Below, in pieces: positions 4,966 to 5,578 of a DNA stretch of 5,578 nt (position 1 is its first letter; each line of letters starts with the position of its first letter). Below the pieces are notes generated by a model. The model ran no database searches. It had not been told where the DNA came from and saw only the letters and a program-made list of their open reading frames with translations. The translations under genes were made by a program, and so were the position numbers. Origin of the DNA: Burkholderiales bacterium (GTDB lineage Bacteria; Pseudomonadota; Gammaproteobacteria; Burkholderiales; SG8-39); assembly GCA_919902965.1 (NCBI GenBank), contig CAKKSJ010000349.1, forward strand, positions 1 through 5,578. Reading direction: 5' to 3'.

Positions 4966-5578
4966 ATGCGCTATGCAGAGACAGGGTTCGAGCTGGAGGT
5001 CGATCTTTCCCGCGGCAGTATCGACCGGGTGGAATCCGATCCGGAAATGACCAAACTGCATCTGGGCGGGCTGGGCACCAGCGCCAGGATACTGTGGGAC
5101 CGGGTTCCCGCCGACACCGAGGCGTTTTCCGAAGACAATCTGCTGATTTTCGCGACCGGCCTGCTTTGCGGGACCGCGGCACCCGGCTGCAACCGCACCG
5201 TCGTCTCGACGTTTTCGCCGCAGACCCAATTGCTCGCGTATTCAATGATGGGCGGATTCTGGGCGCCGGAGCTGAAGCACGCAGGCTACGACAAGGTGAT
5301 CCTGCGCGGCAGATCGCCTGAGCTTGTCTATCTGTGGATACACAACGACAAGGTCGAAATCCGCGACGCGGCGCATCTGCGCGGCAAGGGCGCAATCGAA
5401 ACCGCCGAATGCATACGGCAGGAACTGAAGGAGCCGAACGCCCAGGTGGCCGCCATCGGCCTCGCTGGTGAGAACCGGGTTTTTTACGCGTCGATCGAGC
5501 AGGGCCGATCCAGCGCCAGCCGCGGCGGCATCGGCGCGGTGATGGGCGACAAGGGGCTGAAAGCGGTCGTCGTGCGCG
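4966..5578 (+). CDS. bamB: Second BamB-like tungsten oxidoreductase subunit, cut by the window end
   Basis: An open frame of 204 codons plus one base runs to the window edge without a stop. It encodes the N-terminal pterin-binding region of a BamB/AOR-type enzyme; a complete BamB is about 650 residues, so roughly two thirds lie outside. It begins RYAETGF and includes LLCGTAAPGCNRT (66-78), MMGGFWAPELK (94-104) and QGRSSASRGGIG (179-190), then MGDKGLKA. I associate these segments with canonical benzoyl-CoA reductase BamB. By hand count it is about 64% identical to the complete copy at 1681-3633 over this region, with one single-residue gap. The ATG is supported by GAGG at 4953-4956 nine bases upstream; an AGGA at 4960-4963 is too close to be the main site. 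The gene is transcribed away from the other operon under a shared promoter region. The CxxCxxxC motif and tungsten-ligand cysteine cannot be checked here. It is truncated only by the window. Confidence 0.88.
   Translation, partial: MRYAETGFELEVDLSRGSIDRVESDPEMTKLHLGGLGTSARILWDRVPADTEAFSEDNLLIFATGLLCGTAAPGCNRTVVSTFSPQTQLLAYSMMGGFWAPELKHAGYDKVILRGRSPELVYLWIHNDKVEIRDAAHLRGKGAIETAECIRQELKEPNAQVAAIGLAGENRVFYASIEQGRSSASRGGIGAVMGDKGLKAVVVR

Overview
The window looks like a chromosomal segment from a GC-rich bacterium with anaerobic aromatic metabolism. A facultative or strict anaerobe among the Proteobacteria fits best, but the sequence alone does not fix the taxon. The main evidence is three genes resembling the class II (ATP-independent, tungsten-dependent) benzoyl-CoA reductase: one complete BamB-like catalytic subunit, one BamC-like multi-cluster ferredoxin, and the first 204 codons of a second BamB-like subunit. 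Family calls rest on residue patterns recalled for Geobacter BamB/BamC and the aldehyde:ferredoxin oxidoreductase (AOR) superfamily, not on a database search.

Layout, left to right. Positions 1-187 hold no gene I can support; they are partly AT-rich and contain small perfect palindromes. Positions 188-679 (minus) encode a small exported protein of unknown function with four cysteines outside its signal peptide. Positions 680-1105 are non-coding and dense in inverted repeats, including two mutually exclusive hairpins and a 12-bp imperfect dyad. Positions 1106-4551 (minus) form a compact three-gene operon, in transcription order HD-domain/zinc-ribbon protein, BamB-like subunit and BamC-like ferredoxin, with gaps of 18 and 26 bases and a good Shine-Dalgarno sequence before each gene. 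Positions 4552-4965 are a divergent intergenic region with overlapping, oppositely oriented sigma70-type promoters sharing one near-palindrome. At 4966 a second, more canonical bamB starts on the plus strand and runs off the window.

How the genes may work together: the BamB-like subunit would carry the tungsten-bis-pterin cofactor and one [4Fe-4S] cluster, and the BamC-like protein would pass electrons to it. The HD/zinc-ribbon protein is not a standard Bam component and may be a maturation, nucleotide-cleaving or regulatory factor (inference). The two BamB copies are about 64% identical over their first 204 residues (hand count). The complete copy has changed several residues that the truncated copy keeps, which suggests paralogues with different substrates or roles under shared control. 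The rest of a Bam complex (bamD-I) is not in the window.
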